Below, piece after piece: positions 1-6,571 of a DNA stretch of 9,262 nt (position 1 is the first letter of the stretch; every line of letters starts with the position of its first letter). The DNA lies in assembly GCA_937898375.1 (NCBI GenBank), contig CALEJX010000352.1, forward strand, positions 1-9,262, written 5' to 3'. Origin of the DNA: an uncultured Ruminococcus sp. (GTDB lineage: Bacteria; Bacillota; Clostridia; Oscillospirales; Ruminococcaceae). The notes under the pieces were generated by a model. It worked only from the letters and a program-made list of their open reading frames with translations, was not told the DNA's origin and searched no databases. A program made the position numbers and the translations under genes.

Positions 1-286
1 TAGAGCCTATATTCGCCCCTGCGATTACGCAAGCGGCGTTAAAAAAACTTATCGTTTTTTCGCCGACGAGCGATACCGCTATCATACTCGCCGCCGAGCC
101 CGATTGCAGCACGGCGGACAATGTCGTTCCCGCAAAAAGTCCGCCTATGGGTCGTTTTACCGCCGAGCGGAGAAATTTGGTCGCTTTTTCGTCGGAAGCG
201 GCTTTCGCGGCGTTCTCGCTTATGAAATTAAGCCCGAAAACGAAAAGAGAAACCCCGCTTAACACGCGGAATACGGACACAAGCAT
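1..286 (-). CDS. Na+/phosphate symporter-like protein, N-terminal fragment (runs off left edge)
   Basis: Reading leftward from an ATG at 286, 95 codons are open to the window edge, so the 3' end is missing. A GGGGGC ribosome binding site lies 4-9 bases upstream. The protein begins with a hydrophobic helix containing FVFGLNFIS (residues 16-24). It then has RPIGGLFAGT (45-54), the glutamine-serine motif VLQSGSAAS (59-67), and GANIGS (90-95) at the edge. This order (FLFG helix, P-x-x-G-L-x-x-G-T, QSSSA-type motif, G-x-NIG) is the first repeat of the PF02690 Na/Pi-cotransporter family, which imports phosphate with sodium across the inner membrane. Here QSG replaces the usual QSS. The DNA is very CpG-rich (11 CpG in bases 61-120) and unlike the sugar-transport genes to its right. 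It is divergent from the next gene. The family call is fairly secure; the substrate is not shown by the sequence. Confidence 0.72.
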   Translation of the reverse strand, partial: MLVSVFRVLSGVSLFVFGLNFISENAAKAASDEKATKFLRSAVKRPIGGLFAGTTLSAVLQSGSAASMIAVSLVGEKTISFFNAACVIAGANIGS

Positions 287-335
287 CTTACGCCCCCTTT
301 ACCTGATTTATTTATATGTGAAACGATGAAGAAAT

Positions 336-348
336 ACGATAAAATCGT
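336..348. repeat. ACGAT-AAA-ATCGT inverted repeat touching the -35 box
   Basis: A perfect 5-bp inverted repeat with a 3-bp spacer. Its last base is the first base of the -35 hexamer at 348. Further CGAT or ATCG tetramers occur at 324-327 and 354-357. The position, between two divergent transcripts and against a promoter, would suit a repressor site, but the arms are short and this could be chance. Confidence 0.25.
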
Positions 349-376
349 TGACTATCGACTTATATAGTGTTATAAT
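348..376 (+). promoter_or_regulatory. Near-consensus sigma-70 promoter (TTGACT - 17 bp - TATAAT)
   Basis: The -35 hexamer TTGACT (348-353) matches five of six consensus bases. The -10 hexamer TATAAT (371-376) is perfect, and the spacer is exactly 17 bp. Transcription would start near 383, about 20 bases before the ATG at 405. Taken as coding DNA, this stretch would form the first codons of a longer reading frame from a TTG at 348. The promoter match makes that TTG start unlikely. Confidence 0.75.
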
Positions 377-404
377 AAGATTAATAACTACAAGAGAAAG
401 GCTT

Positions 405-1307
405 ATGAAAGCCGCCAAGGAAATGGGTTACTTTCCAAATTCTCAGGCAAGAGCTTTAAAGACCAATAGGACCTATAATCTCGGGGTCATGTATCTCGAT
501 GAAGCAGGAAGCGGTCTTACACATGAGTTTTTCGCTAAAGTGCTGGACAGCTTCAAGACTACGGCTGAAGCAGCAGGATATGATATCACCTTTATAAATA
601 GAGATGTGGGCAAGCAAAAGATGTCTACATACGAGCATTGCAAATACCGCAATGTTGACGGCGTTATCATTGCCTGTACGGATTTTACGTCGCAGGACGT
701 GTACGAGGTGATCAACGGAGATATACCAGTCGTTACTATCGACCATATTTTCGATTGCAGAACAGCGATCATGTCCAATAATGAAAAAGGTATGGAAGAG
801 CTTATCAACTATGTGACGAAAATGGGTCACAGAAAGATCGCTTTTATTCAGGGCAACAAATCGGCAGTAGCCGAAAGACGTCTGGCAGGTTTCTATAAAG
901 CTTGCATGACAAGAGGAATTTCAGTTGACCCCGATTGGATACTTAACGGCGACTATCATAACCCTGATCTCACTTATAAGCTGACAAAAGAGCTTCTTAG
1001 CAGAGAGAACAGACCGACCTGCGTTTTCATGCCCGACGATTATTCAGCAATGGGAGCTTTCAATGCAGTCAAAGACATGGGTCTTTCAGTGCCGGAGGAT
1101 ATCTCGGTAGTGGGCTACGACGGAATAGCTTATTCACAGCTTCTCTCTCCAAAGCTTACGACCTATCTTCAGGATACAGACCTTATCGGTGTGACAGCCG
1201 CAAAACAGCTGGTATCACTGATAGAAAATCCACAAACCACCTTTAAAGAGGTGATCACAGTCGACGGAAAGCTGCTGGAAGGCGGCTCGGTAAGCGACAT
1301 CAACTAA
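405..1307 (+). CDS. LacI-family regulator lacking its N-terminal DNA-binding domain
   Basis: A 300-residue protein matching the effector-binding part of LacI/GalR repressors. It starts within the end of the DNA-binding domain (MKAAKEMGYFPNSQARALKT is the canonical helix 3/hinge segment). It then has the periplasmic-binding-protein-like core: DGVIIA, GHRKIAFIQG, VPEDISVVGYDG and the SPKLTT motif. Such proteins normally begin with about 40 more residues (TIKDVA...VSRV) forming the helix-turn-helix. These are absent: the frame has a TGA stop at 327, and 348-376 is a promoter. I chose ATG405 because GAAAGG (396-401) lies three bases upstream; a TTG at 348 would add 19 unrelated residues. The gene ends 78 bp before the binding-protein gene and was presumably its sugar-responsive regulator. 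As it stands it should not bind an operator, so it is either a 5'-truncated pseudogene or the product of a joining artefact. Confidence 0.8.
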   Translation: MKAAKEMGYFPNSQARALKTNRTYNLGVMYLDEAGSGLTHEFFAKVLDSFKTTAEAAGYDITFINRDVGKQKMSTYEHCKYRNVDGVIIACTDFTSQDVYEVINGDIPVVTIDHIFDCRTAIMSNNEKGMEELINYVTKMGHRKIAFIQGNKSAVAERRLAGFYKACMTRGISVDPDWILNGDYHNPDLTYKLTKELLSRENRPTCVFMPDDYSAMGAFNAVKDMGLSVPEDISVVGYDGIAYSQLLSPKLTTYLQDTDLIGVTAAKQLVSLIENPQTTFKEVITVDGKLLEGGSVSDIN

Positions 1308-1323
1308 TTCAAGGCATTAATTT

Positions 1324-1342
1324 TCCGCAGAAATGCTGCGGA
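1324..1342 (+). other. Intergenic hairpin between the regulator and binding-protein genes
   Basis: TCCGCAG (1324-1330) and CTGCGGA (1336-1342) form a perfect 7-bp stem around a 5-base loop. No T-run follows, so it is not a typical intrinsic terminator. It may be an mRNA processing or stability element, or an operator-like palindrome. No convincing promoter is visible in the 78-bp gap, so the transport genes may be read from the promoter upstream of the regulator. Confidence 0.4.
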
Positions 1343-1385
1343 GCAAATCAAATAAACTAATGCGATTTTAAGGAGGAAAATTATT

Positions 1386-2900
1386 ATGGCAAATCTTAAG
1401 AAAGTACTTGCAGGTTCACTGAGCCTCTGTCTGGCAGCTTCAATGTTCACAGCTTGTGGCAGCTCAGATTCATCATCAACATCTGATGCTAAGGGCGGCA
1501 GCACATCAAAGGCTGGCGACGGCACAGGTATCAACAAGGACGCAGACAGACAGGATACTTCAAAGCTCCATGGTGTAGATTCATCTGAGGAGTCAAAGAA
1601 GACTCTTACTATCTACTGCTGGAACACAGAGTTCAAGTCAAGACTTGATAAGTACTATCCACAGGGCACATCAAACGAGCTTACATACAACGAGCTTGAT
1701 GACGGTTCTAAGGAAATTGCAACAATCAACGGCGTAAAGATAAACTGGGTACAGGTAGAGAACGAAGGTAACGCTTACCAGACAAAGCTCGACGAGGCTC
1801 TTAAGGGTCAGCAGGACAGCACAGAGAAGGTAGATATGTTCCTTATGGAAGCTGACTACGCTCTGAAGTATGCTAACGGTGACGTTGCTCTTTCTATCCA
1901 GGATCTCGGCATCACAGATGACGATATGTCAGAAATGTATCAGTACACAAAGGACGTTGCAACAGATACAGCTACAGGCGAGCTGAAGGGTGTATCATGG
2001 CAGGCAACTCCAGGTCTGTTCCTCTACAACACAAAGATCGCTGAGGACGTTCTCGGCACAAGCGATCCAGATCAGGTTCAGGAAGCTGTTAAGGACTGGG
2101 ATACATTCACAGCAACAGCTCAGAAGATGGCTGACAAGGGCTACAAGATGGTATCTGGTTTCGATGATACATACAGATGCTTCTCAAACAATATGTCAAG
2201 CCCATGGGTAACAGATGACAAGATCACAATCGACCCACAGATCAAGGCTTGGGTTGATCAGACTAAGGAATACACAGACAAGGGCTACAACAACAAGACT
2301 TCCCTTTGGGACGACGCTTGGGCAGCTGGTCAGAAAATCGACGGCGGAGTATTTGGTTACTTCTTCTCAACATGGGGCATTCCTTTCACACTTCTTCCAA
2401 ACACAGTTGACGAGGAAATCAAGGCTGACGGTTCAAACGCTAAGGAAGGCAACGGCGGTTATGGTCTCTGGAAGGCTTGCTCAGGTCCACAGGCTTACTA
2501 CTGGGGCGGTACATGGATCTGCGGCGCTATCGACTCCGATAACCAGGATATCGTTGCTGATATCATGAAGGTCATGACTTGCAACAAGGACGTAGCTAAG
2601 GCTATCACTGAGGGCGAGCAGGACTACACAAACAACAAGGCTGCTATCAAGGAGCTTATCGACGGCGGTTATACAAACGCATTCCTCGGCGGTCAGGATC
2701 ACCTCGCACTTCTTACAGAAGCTGCTGACAAGATCTCCCTCGAGAACAAGCTTTCTGCTTATGACCAGGGCTGCAACGAGAAATTCCAGGGCGCTATGAA
2801 GGACTACTTCCTTGGTAACGTTGATTCATACGAGGCTGCTCTTGAGAACTTCAAGAAGAACATCACAGACCTCTATGGTAACCTTACTTGCGATTTCTAA
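1386..2900 (+). CDS. Carbohydrate ABC transporter substrate-binding lipoprotein
   Basis: A 504-residue extracellular solute-binding protein of the sugar class (COG1653/SBP_bac_1 type), which captures a mono- or oligosaccharide and delivers it to the two permeases encoded downstream. The N-terminus is a lipoprotein signal: KK at 5-6, a hydrophobic core, and lipobox FTA-C24. A Ser/Gly/Asp-rich linker (about 25-70) follows, as is common in Gram-positive lipoproteins. The mature domain opens with LTIYCWN (74-80), the usual first strand of this family, and is rich in Trp, Tyr and Asn, as expected for sugar stacking. The start has a strong AAGGAGG (1370-1376) nine bases before the ATG. Codon use is strongly biased to a few codons (ACA, AAG, AAC, CAG), suggesting high expression. 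A large hairpin follows the gene. The substrate cannot be read from the sequence; plant-derived oligosaccharides are plausible for such an organism. Confidence 0.9.
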   Translation: MANLKKVLAGSLSLCLAASMFTACGSSDSSSTSDAKGGSTSKAGDGTGINKDADRQDTSKLHGVDSSEESKKTLTIYCWNTEFKSRLDKYYPQGTSNELTYNELDDGSKEIATINGVKINWVQVENEGNAYQTKLDEALKGQQDSTEKVDMFLMEADYALKYANGDVALSIQDLGITDDDMSEMYQYTKDVATDTATGELKGVSWQATPGLFLYNTKIAEDVLGTSDPDQVQEAVKDWDTFTATAQKMADKGYKMVSGFDDTYRCFSNNMSSPWVTDDKITIDPQIKAWVDQTKEYTDKGYNNKTSLWDDAWAAGQKIDGGVFGYFFSTWGIPFTLLPNTVDEEIKADGSNAKEGNGGYGLWKACSGPQAYYWGGTWICGAIDSDNQDIVADIMKVMTCNKDVAKAITEGEQDYTNNKAAIKELIDGGYTNAFLGGQDHLALLTEAADKISLENKLSAYDQGCNEKFQGAMKDYFLGNVDSYEAALENFKKNITDLYGNLTCDF

Positions 2901-2928
2901 TCGTATAAAAAACAGTATCTAATTAAAT

Positions 2929-2956
2929 ATAGGGGGTGGAGGTTATCCCCCCCTAT
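2929..2956 (+). promoter_or_regulatory. GC-rich intergenic hairpin after the binding-protein gene
   Basis: ATAGGGGG (2929-2936) pairs with CCCCCTAT (2949-2956). An inner GGA/TCC stem (2938-2940 with 2946-2948) can stack on it around a GGTTA loop, leaving T2937 bulged. The tract that follows is AT-rich but has no continuous T-run. Such hairpins after binding-protein genes often protect the upstream mRNA or cause partial termination, so that more lipoprotein than permease is made. That role is inferred here. Confidence 0.65.
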
Positions 2957-2993
2957 TATTTATTAATCTCACGAAAGGAATAGGTATACTTAT

Positions 2994-3923
2994 ATGAAGA
3001 GAAAAAGCATAAGCTATGCCAAGTGGGGATATATTTTCCTTATCCCGTTCTTTGTAGTTTACATCATCTTCTCACTATATCCTCTGTTCCAGACTTTCTA
3101 TTACAGCTTTACTGACTATGTTAAGGATCAGGGTTCTATCGGCGGTGGCTGGACAAGACAGGCTGTCGAGGTAACGCCAACATTCTGCGGTTTTGAAAAC
3201 TATCAGACTATCTTCACATCAGGAAGTGATCTGCTTCAGTCATTCTGGAATACGATCATCATGTGGATCGTAGGATTTATCCCACAGATCGTTATCTCTC
3301 TTATCCTTGCAGTATGGTTCACTGACCTTCGTCTTAAGATCAAGGCTCAGGGCTTCTTCAAGGCTGTTATCTATCTTCCAAACGTAATCATGGCATCTGC
3401 TTTTGCATTCCTGTTCTACAGCTTGTTCAGCAGAGGCGGCGCTATCTATGACCTTATCAAGATACCGCTTCTCGAAAGCGTTTGGGGATCAAGAGGTGTA
3501 GTTGGACTCATCAACTTCATACTTTGGTATGGTAATACAACAATTCTTCTTATGGCTGCTATCATGGGTGTAGATACATCACTTTATGAGTCAGCACAGA
3601 TCGACGGCGCAACTTCCAGCCAGACATTCTGGAAGATCACAATTCCGCTCATCAAGCCTATCATGTCATATGTTCTTGTAACATCACTCATCGGTGGACT
3701 TCAGATGTACGACGTACCTGCCCTCCTCACAAAGGATATGGGTAACCCGGACGGAAAACTTAAGACCGTTGTAATGATCATTCAGGCAAATAAGCAGGGC
3801 GACATCGGTAAGGCGTCTGCACTCTGCGTAATAATCTTTATCGTTTCCGCTGTTATCGGACTTGCACTTATGTTTGCATCAGCTGACCACGACGGAAAGA
3901 AGAAAAAGAAGAAAAGGGGGTAA
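2994..3923 (+). CDS. Carbohydrate ABC transporter permease, MalF/UgpA type
   Basis: A 309-residue inner-membrane permease of the binding-protein-dependent transport family. It has about six hydrophobic segments, near residues 11-32, 84-108, 123-145, 168-190, 223-240 and 276-296. The cytoplasmic EAA loop, which docks the ATPase, is at about 198-222 (YESAQIDGA through KITIPLIKP). The periplasmic loop between the first two membrane segments is long, as in MalF-type partners. The protein ends in a basic tail, GKKKKKKRG. An AAAGGA (2974-2979) lies 14 bases before the ATG, a rather long spacing. It follows the binding-protein gene after a 93-bp gap containing a hairpin and is six bases from the second permease. 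The two permeases presumably form the heterodimeric channel. Confidence 0.9.
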   Translation: MKRKSISYAKWGYIFLIPFFVVYIIFSLYPLFQTFYYSFTDYVKDQGSIGGGWTRQAVEVTPTFCGFENYQTIFTSGSDLLQSFWNTIIMWIVGFIPQIVISLILAVWFTDLRLKIKAQGFFKAVIYLPNVIMASAFAFLFYSLFSRGGAIYDLIKIPLLESVWGSRGVVGLINFILWYGNTTILLMAAIMGVDTSLYESAQIDGATSSQTFWKITIPLIKPIMSYVLVTSLIGGLQMYDVPALLTKDMGNPDGKLKTVVMIIQANKQGDIGKASALCVIIFIVSAVIGLALMFASADHDGKKKKKKRG

Positions 3924-3929
3924 GCTGAA

Positions 3930-4811
3930 ATGCCAAGAAGTACTGAAATAGTTGGTGAAAAGACAAATAGTACTGGACTTATCATACACAGGATAATAGC
4001 TTACGTTGTCCTTGTTCTTTTGGTCATTATTTCACTTTTCCCATTCTATCTTTTGATAATCAACGCAACACGAGGCAGATCACAGGCAGGTATCAGGTGG
4101 TATCCTGACCACTTCCTCGCAACAAACTTCAAGAACCTGTTCAGTGGTTCAACAGCCGTAGCATACGGAAGCGTATGGCGTTCACTCGCTAACTCGCTGT
4201 TCATATCAGCATGTGCTTCCCTGCTCAGCGTATACTTCTCAGCACTGACAGCATACGCAACACACGTTTACCAGTTCAAGCTGAGAAAATTTGCAGATAT
4301 GTTCATTCTCATCGTAATGATGGTCCCAACACAGGCATCAGCTATCGGTTTCTACCAGTTCATGAATAAACTTGGCTGGACAGATACATACATTCCGCTG
4401 ATCGTTCCTGCTATCGCAGCACCAGCAACATACTACTTCATGAAGCAGTATATGGCGTCTGCACTTCCGCTTGAGATAGTAGAAGCGGCTCGTATCGACG
4501 GCTGCGGAGAGTTCAAAACATTCAACAGAATAGTAACTCCTATCCTCAAGCCTGCATTTGCAGTTCAGATCATCTTTACATTCGTAACAAACTGGAACAA
4601 CTACTTCATGCCAAGACTTATTCTTTCAACAAAGGAAAAGTACACGATCCCTCTGGTACTTAACGCAATGCGTTACGCTGGACCGCAGGAGAAGGACGTG
4701 GGAATGTTCAGCTTGTACATCGTACTTGCTATCCTCCCTGTAGTAATTGTTTACCTTTGTCTTTCAAAGTTCATCATTCGTGGTGTTGCACTGGGAAGCG
4801 TAAAGGGTTAA
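3930..4811 (+). CDS. Carbohydrate ABC transporter permease, MalG/UgpE type
   Basis: A 293-residue partner permease with six predicted membrane segments: about 20-44, 85-110, 122-140, 152-170, 208-228 and 258-280. It carries the family's MVPTQ segment (131-135) and an EAA loop at about 182-208 (EIVEAARIDGCGEF through TPILKP). Its AGGGGG ribosome binding site (3915-3920) lies inside the last codons of the upstream permease, so the two are probably translationally coupled. The gene is followed directly by a strong terminator. No ATP-binding subunit is encoded in the operon. Many Firmicutes sugar importers share an MsmK-type ATPase encoded elsewhere, and that is the likely arrangement here. Confidence 0.9.
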   Translation: MPRSTEIVGEKTNSTGLIIHRIIAYVVLVLLVIISLFPFYLLIINATRGRSQAGIRWYPDHFLATNFKNLFSGSTAVAYGSVWRSLANSLFISACASLLSVYFSALTAYATHVYQFKLRKFADMFILIVMMVPTQASAIGFYQFMNKLGWTDTYIPLIVPAIAAPATYYFMKQYMASALPLEIVEAARIDGCGEFKTFNRIVTPILKPAFAVQIIFTFVTNWNNYFMPRLILSTKEKYTIPLVLNAMRYAGPQEKDVGMFSLYIVLAILPVVIVYLCLSKFIIRGVALGSVKG

Positions 4812-4822
4812 TACGAAACTTC

Positions 4823-4859
4823 AAACAGCGTACAGAAAAATCTGTACGCTGTTTTTTTT
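4823..4859 (+). terminator. Rho-independent terminator of the sugar-transport operon
   Basis: ACAGCGTACAGA (4825-4836) pairs perfectly with TCTGTACGCTGT (4841-4852) around an AAAA loop, followed by a T8 run ending at 4859. It begins 12 bases after the permease stop codon. On the minus strand the same stem is followed only by TTTGAAGTTT, so it could also stop the convergent phage-like operon, but less efficiently. Confidence 0.93.
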
Positions 4860-4888
4860 GTGCTTTATTCGGTTATTACTTCACTTTG

Positions 4889-5797
4889 TTATTCACATAT
4901 CAACTTTGTTTGCATACCCCAATTATTCACTGTTATTTCCATCCTGCTCACTCTTTTACCATTGACCCCATATCCACTACATATGATCTTATCTGTGATA
5001 TCCTCGCCGCAAAACCCCTCATAAGTGATATGATCCACGAGATACTCCCTTTCCGCAAAGTCGATCCTATCTTTAAGCCCTGCATTGACATTGCTGAGCC
5101 ACTGTTTATCCAGCCCATAATACTTCACCCTAGTGATACCTTGGGGAACAGTTTTTCCGCTTGAATAACTATACCCATACTCCCCGTCTACATTTTTCAT
5201 ATAGATCTTCGACAGCATCAATCTTGTATCAAGCTGTTTGCCGTACTCGATAACACGCTGAGGTCCGATATTCACCGAAAGTATACTCAGCGACACATTG
5301 ACCTGTCTATCCCCTCTGATATATGCACGCCTGCCGTAAGCCTTTACCGCATACACGCCGATAGCCTCCCACAGCGTAGACTTCTCGTTGATATTAACAT
5401 AGTTCACAGTATTCGTTCCGCTCTCGTATGTTATCTCGCTTGAAGGGCTGTAGCTTTTCATTATATCCGTCAAGCTCACCTTAGACCACACCCCCGGCTC
5501 AGGCTCGTTCTGCCCCAACATCAGTGTTATCCCACGGCTTATAAGTTCAAGCACAGTTTTTCCGCCCCTGACCCTAGTTCTGATATAATCCGCAGGTCCA
5601 TAGTGCATACGTCTGCTTCCGATATAAAGAGCTATCCGTCGGATATTTGCAAGATTTATGCTTCCGCTCAGAACAACAGAAGCCGTAAGTTCACTGTATG
5701 GCGTATAACGGTCTTTCACAAGCCTTGCGGAAACAATGTTTCTGTAGTCAAGATCGCCGCTGCCCATTGTCTCAAATCTGATGTAAATATCCGCCAT
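4889..5797 (-). CDS. Phage baseplate/tail hub protein, P2 gpD / T4 gp27-like (probable)
   Basis: A 302-residue protein and the last gene of the leftward structural operon. It opens with a beta-rich region: IVSARLVKDRYTPYSELTA (21-39), then ALYIGSRRMHYGPADYIRT (56-74). A hub-like segment follows with GGKTVLELISRGITLML (78-94) and a helical DIMKSYSPS (111-119). This pattern is typical of tail hub proteins (gpD, XkdQ, gp27), which form the ring linking the tail tube to the puncturing device. P2 gpD has about 390 residues, so this version is somewhat short. Its ATG overlaps the previous stop codon by one base (TAATG), with AGAGGGG upstream, and placement right after a gpU-like gene mirrors the P2 order U-D. 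The call rests on pattern and context, not on a unique motif; another tail protein is possible. Confidence 0.55.
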   Translation of the reverse strand: MADIYIRFETMGSGDLDYRNIVSARLVKDRYTPYSELTASVVLSGSINLANIRRIALYIGSRRMHYGPADYIRTRVRGGKTVLELISRGITLMLGQNEPEPGVWSKVSLTDIMKSYSPSSEITYESGTNTVNYVNINEKSTLWEAIGVYAVKAYGRRAYIRGDRQVNVSLSILSVNIGPQRVIEYGKQLDTRLMLSKIYMKNVDGEYGYSYSSGKTVPQGITRVKYYGLDKQWLSNVNAGLKDRIDFAEREYLVDHITYEGFCGEDITDKIICSGYGVNGKRVSRMEITVNNWGMQTKLICE

Positions 5798-6141
5798 TAT
5801 TCTGCCCCTCTCAGCTTTATTGTAAGACTTCCGATAAACCTGTCAGGCTGAAAGTCCATTTCAAGTTCTGATAGTATGTAGCCGCTGTACGCAACTCCGT
5901 CTGCCGTGAAGTTTATCACCTTACCGCCGTTTTCGCTAAGCGCCGACCAAGCGTAAGCCTTGTCCGCAGGGGCTATCCTGCCGCTGAACTCAAATACCTC
6001 TGCCGCCTTGCCTGATATCGTCCTCAGGATACCATTCACAGCCTTTGTCTCCGCCTGAACATAGCCGCCGCTGCGCTTCATGCCGTCCATATAAAATGAA
6101 TGTGTGCCTATCACAAGCTTTATCCTGCCCTTGTTACTCAC
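5797..6141 (-). CDS. Small phage tail protein, possibly P2 gpU-like
   Basis: A 114-residue protein starting at a GTG (6139-6141) with GGAGG upstream. The start overlaps the previous gene by 8 bases. The second half alternates strands: VFEFSGRIA (49-57), a short helix, GGKVINFTADGVAYSGYIL (72-90), an acidic segment, then GSLTIKLRG (104-112). This layout (F-x-G strand, helix, G-x-x-x-G-x-Y-x-I strand, closing amphipathic strand) resembles P2 tail protein gpU (PF06995), which is longer (about 155 residues) and sits immediately before the hub gene D, as here. The role would be in the tail-tube/baseplate junction. Alternatives are a very small tail-tube protein or an unrelated baseplate beta-barrel. 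Confidence 0.45.
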   Translation of the reverse strand: MSNKGRIKLVIGTHSFYMDGMKRSGGYVQAETKAVNGILRTISGKAAEVFEFSGRIAPADKAYAWSALSENGGKVINFTADGVAYSGYILSELEMDFQPDRFIGSLTIKLRGAE

Positions 6142-6556
6142 TTATATCCTCCTCCCCACAAATGCCTATGCTAAGCTCAGTCTGCCTTTCAAGCCTGTGC
6201 AGGGGCAAGGTCTGAACTGCGCTTCCGAGCTTTGCGCTTATAACGTTCAGCACCTCGCTTTTTGCAAGCCCTGCCATTACGCTCTCGCACTTTTCCTGAA
6301 GCTCCTCCATATCGTCATACTTTCCTGCCTTGCCCATGAGCCGCAGTCCTATGTGACAAACAAGCTCCGTATAGAGCTTTTTGCCGCCCTGCCCCACGAC
6401 TTCGTCCACTACCTCATAGCCTTTCAGCCCATAGAAGCCTATAAACTCGCTCCTGTGCAAAAGGCTGTCCGCCGAAGTGTATTCGCTCATTGCTGTAAAG
6501 CCTGCTGAACCGAGTATCTTTTCTATCTCCGCCGCCATATCTGCCCAAACTGTCAT
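6134..6556 (-). CDS. Phage neck/tail-terminator-like protein (probable)
   Basis: A 140-residue protein of the size and position of phage tail-terminator or tail-completion proteins. The N-terminus has an amphipathic helix (WADMAAEIEKIL, 4-15). A central strand, LYTELVCHIGLRLMG (61-75), is followed by a helix, DDMEELQEKCESVMAGL (81-97). The C-terminus has a strand ending HRLERQTELSIGICGEE. Alternation of a strand, an acidic helix and a closing strand is common in proteins that cap the tail tube or join it to the head. An AAGGAGG lies about seven bases before the ATG, and the gene starts 15 bases after the preceding stop codon. The functional label is inferred from position and pattern only. 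Confidence 0.45.
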   Translation of the reverse strand: MTVWADMAAEIEKILGSAGFTAMSEYTSADSLLHRSEFIGFYGLKGYEVVDEVVGQGGKKLYTELVCHIGLRLMGKAGKYDDMEELQEKCESVMAGLAKSEVLNVISAKLGSAVQTLPLHRLERQTELSIGICGEEDISE

Positions 6557-6571
6557 GGCTCGTCCTCCTTT

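Noticed and set aside
40..50. Possible frameshift in the symporter at the homopolymer near 41-47
   Set aside because: With the seven bases as given, the frame reads through into the expected GANIGS motif, so no frameshift is needed.
287..347. Minus-strand promoter for the symporter gene
   Set aside because: A TATAAA-like -10 is present, but no acceptable -35 lies at 16-18 bp.
348..404. TTG start at 348 giving a 319-residue regulator
   Set aside because: The extra 19 codons are the promoter itself (TTGACT, 17 bp, TATAAT), have no LacI-type HTH sequence and lack a ribosome binding site.
456..830. Minus-strand reading frame inside the regulator gene
   Set aside because: It is antisense to a clear LacI-family core, with no family resemblance of its own.
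1324..1342. Terminator after the regulator gene
   Set aside because: The stem is good, but no T-run follows on either strand.
2215..2568. Plus-strand reading frame inside the binding-protein gene
   Set aside because: It is an out-of-frame shadow of a well-supported gene; its composition (Ser/Thr/Arg-rich) is typical of frame-shifted translation.
6104..6508. Plus-strand reading frame antisense to the tail genes
   Set aside because: No ribosome binding site or recognisable domain; the minus-strand genes here have strong start sites and coupled overlaps.
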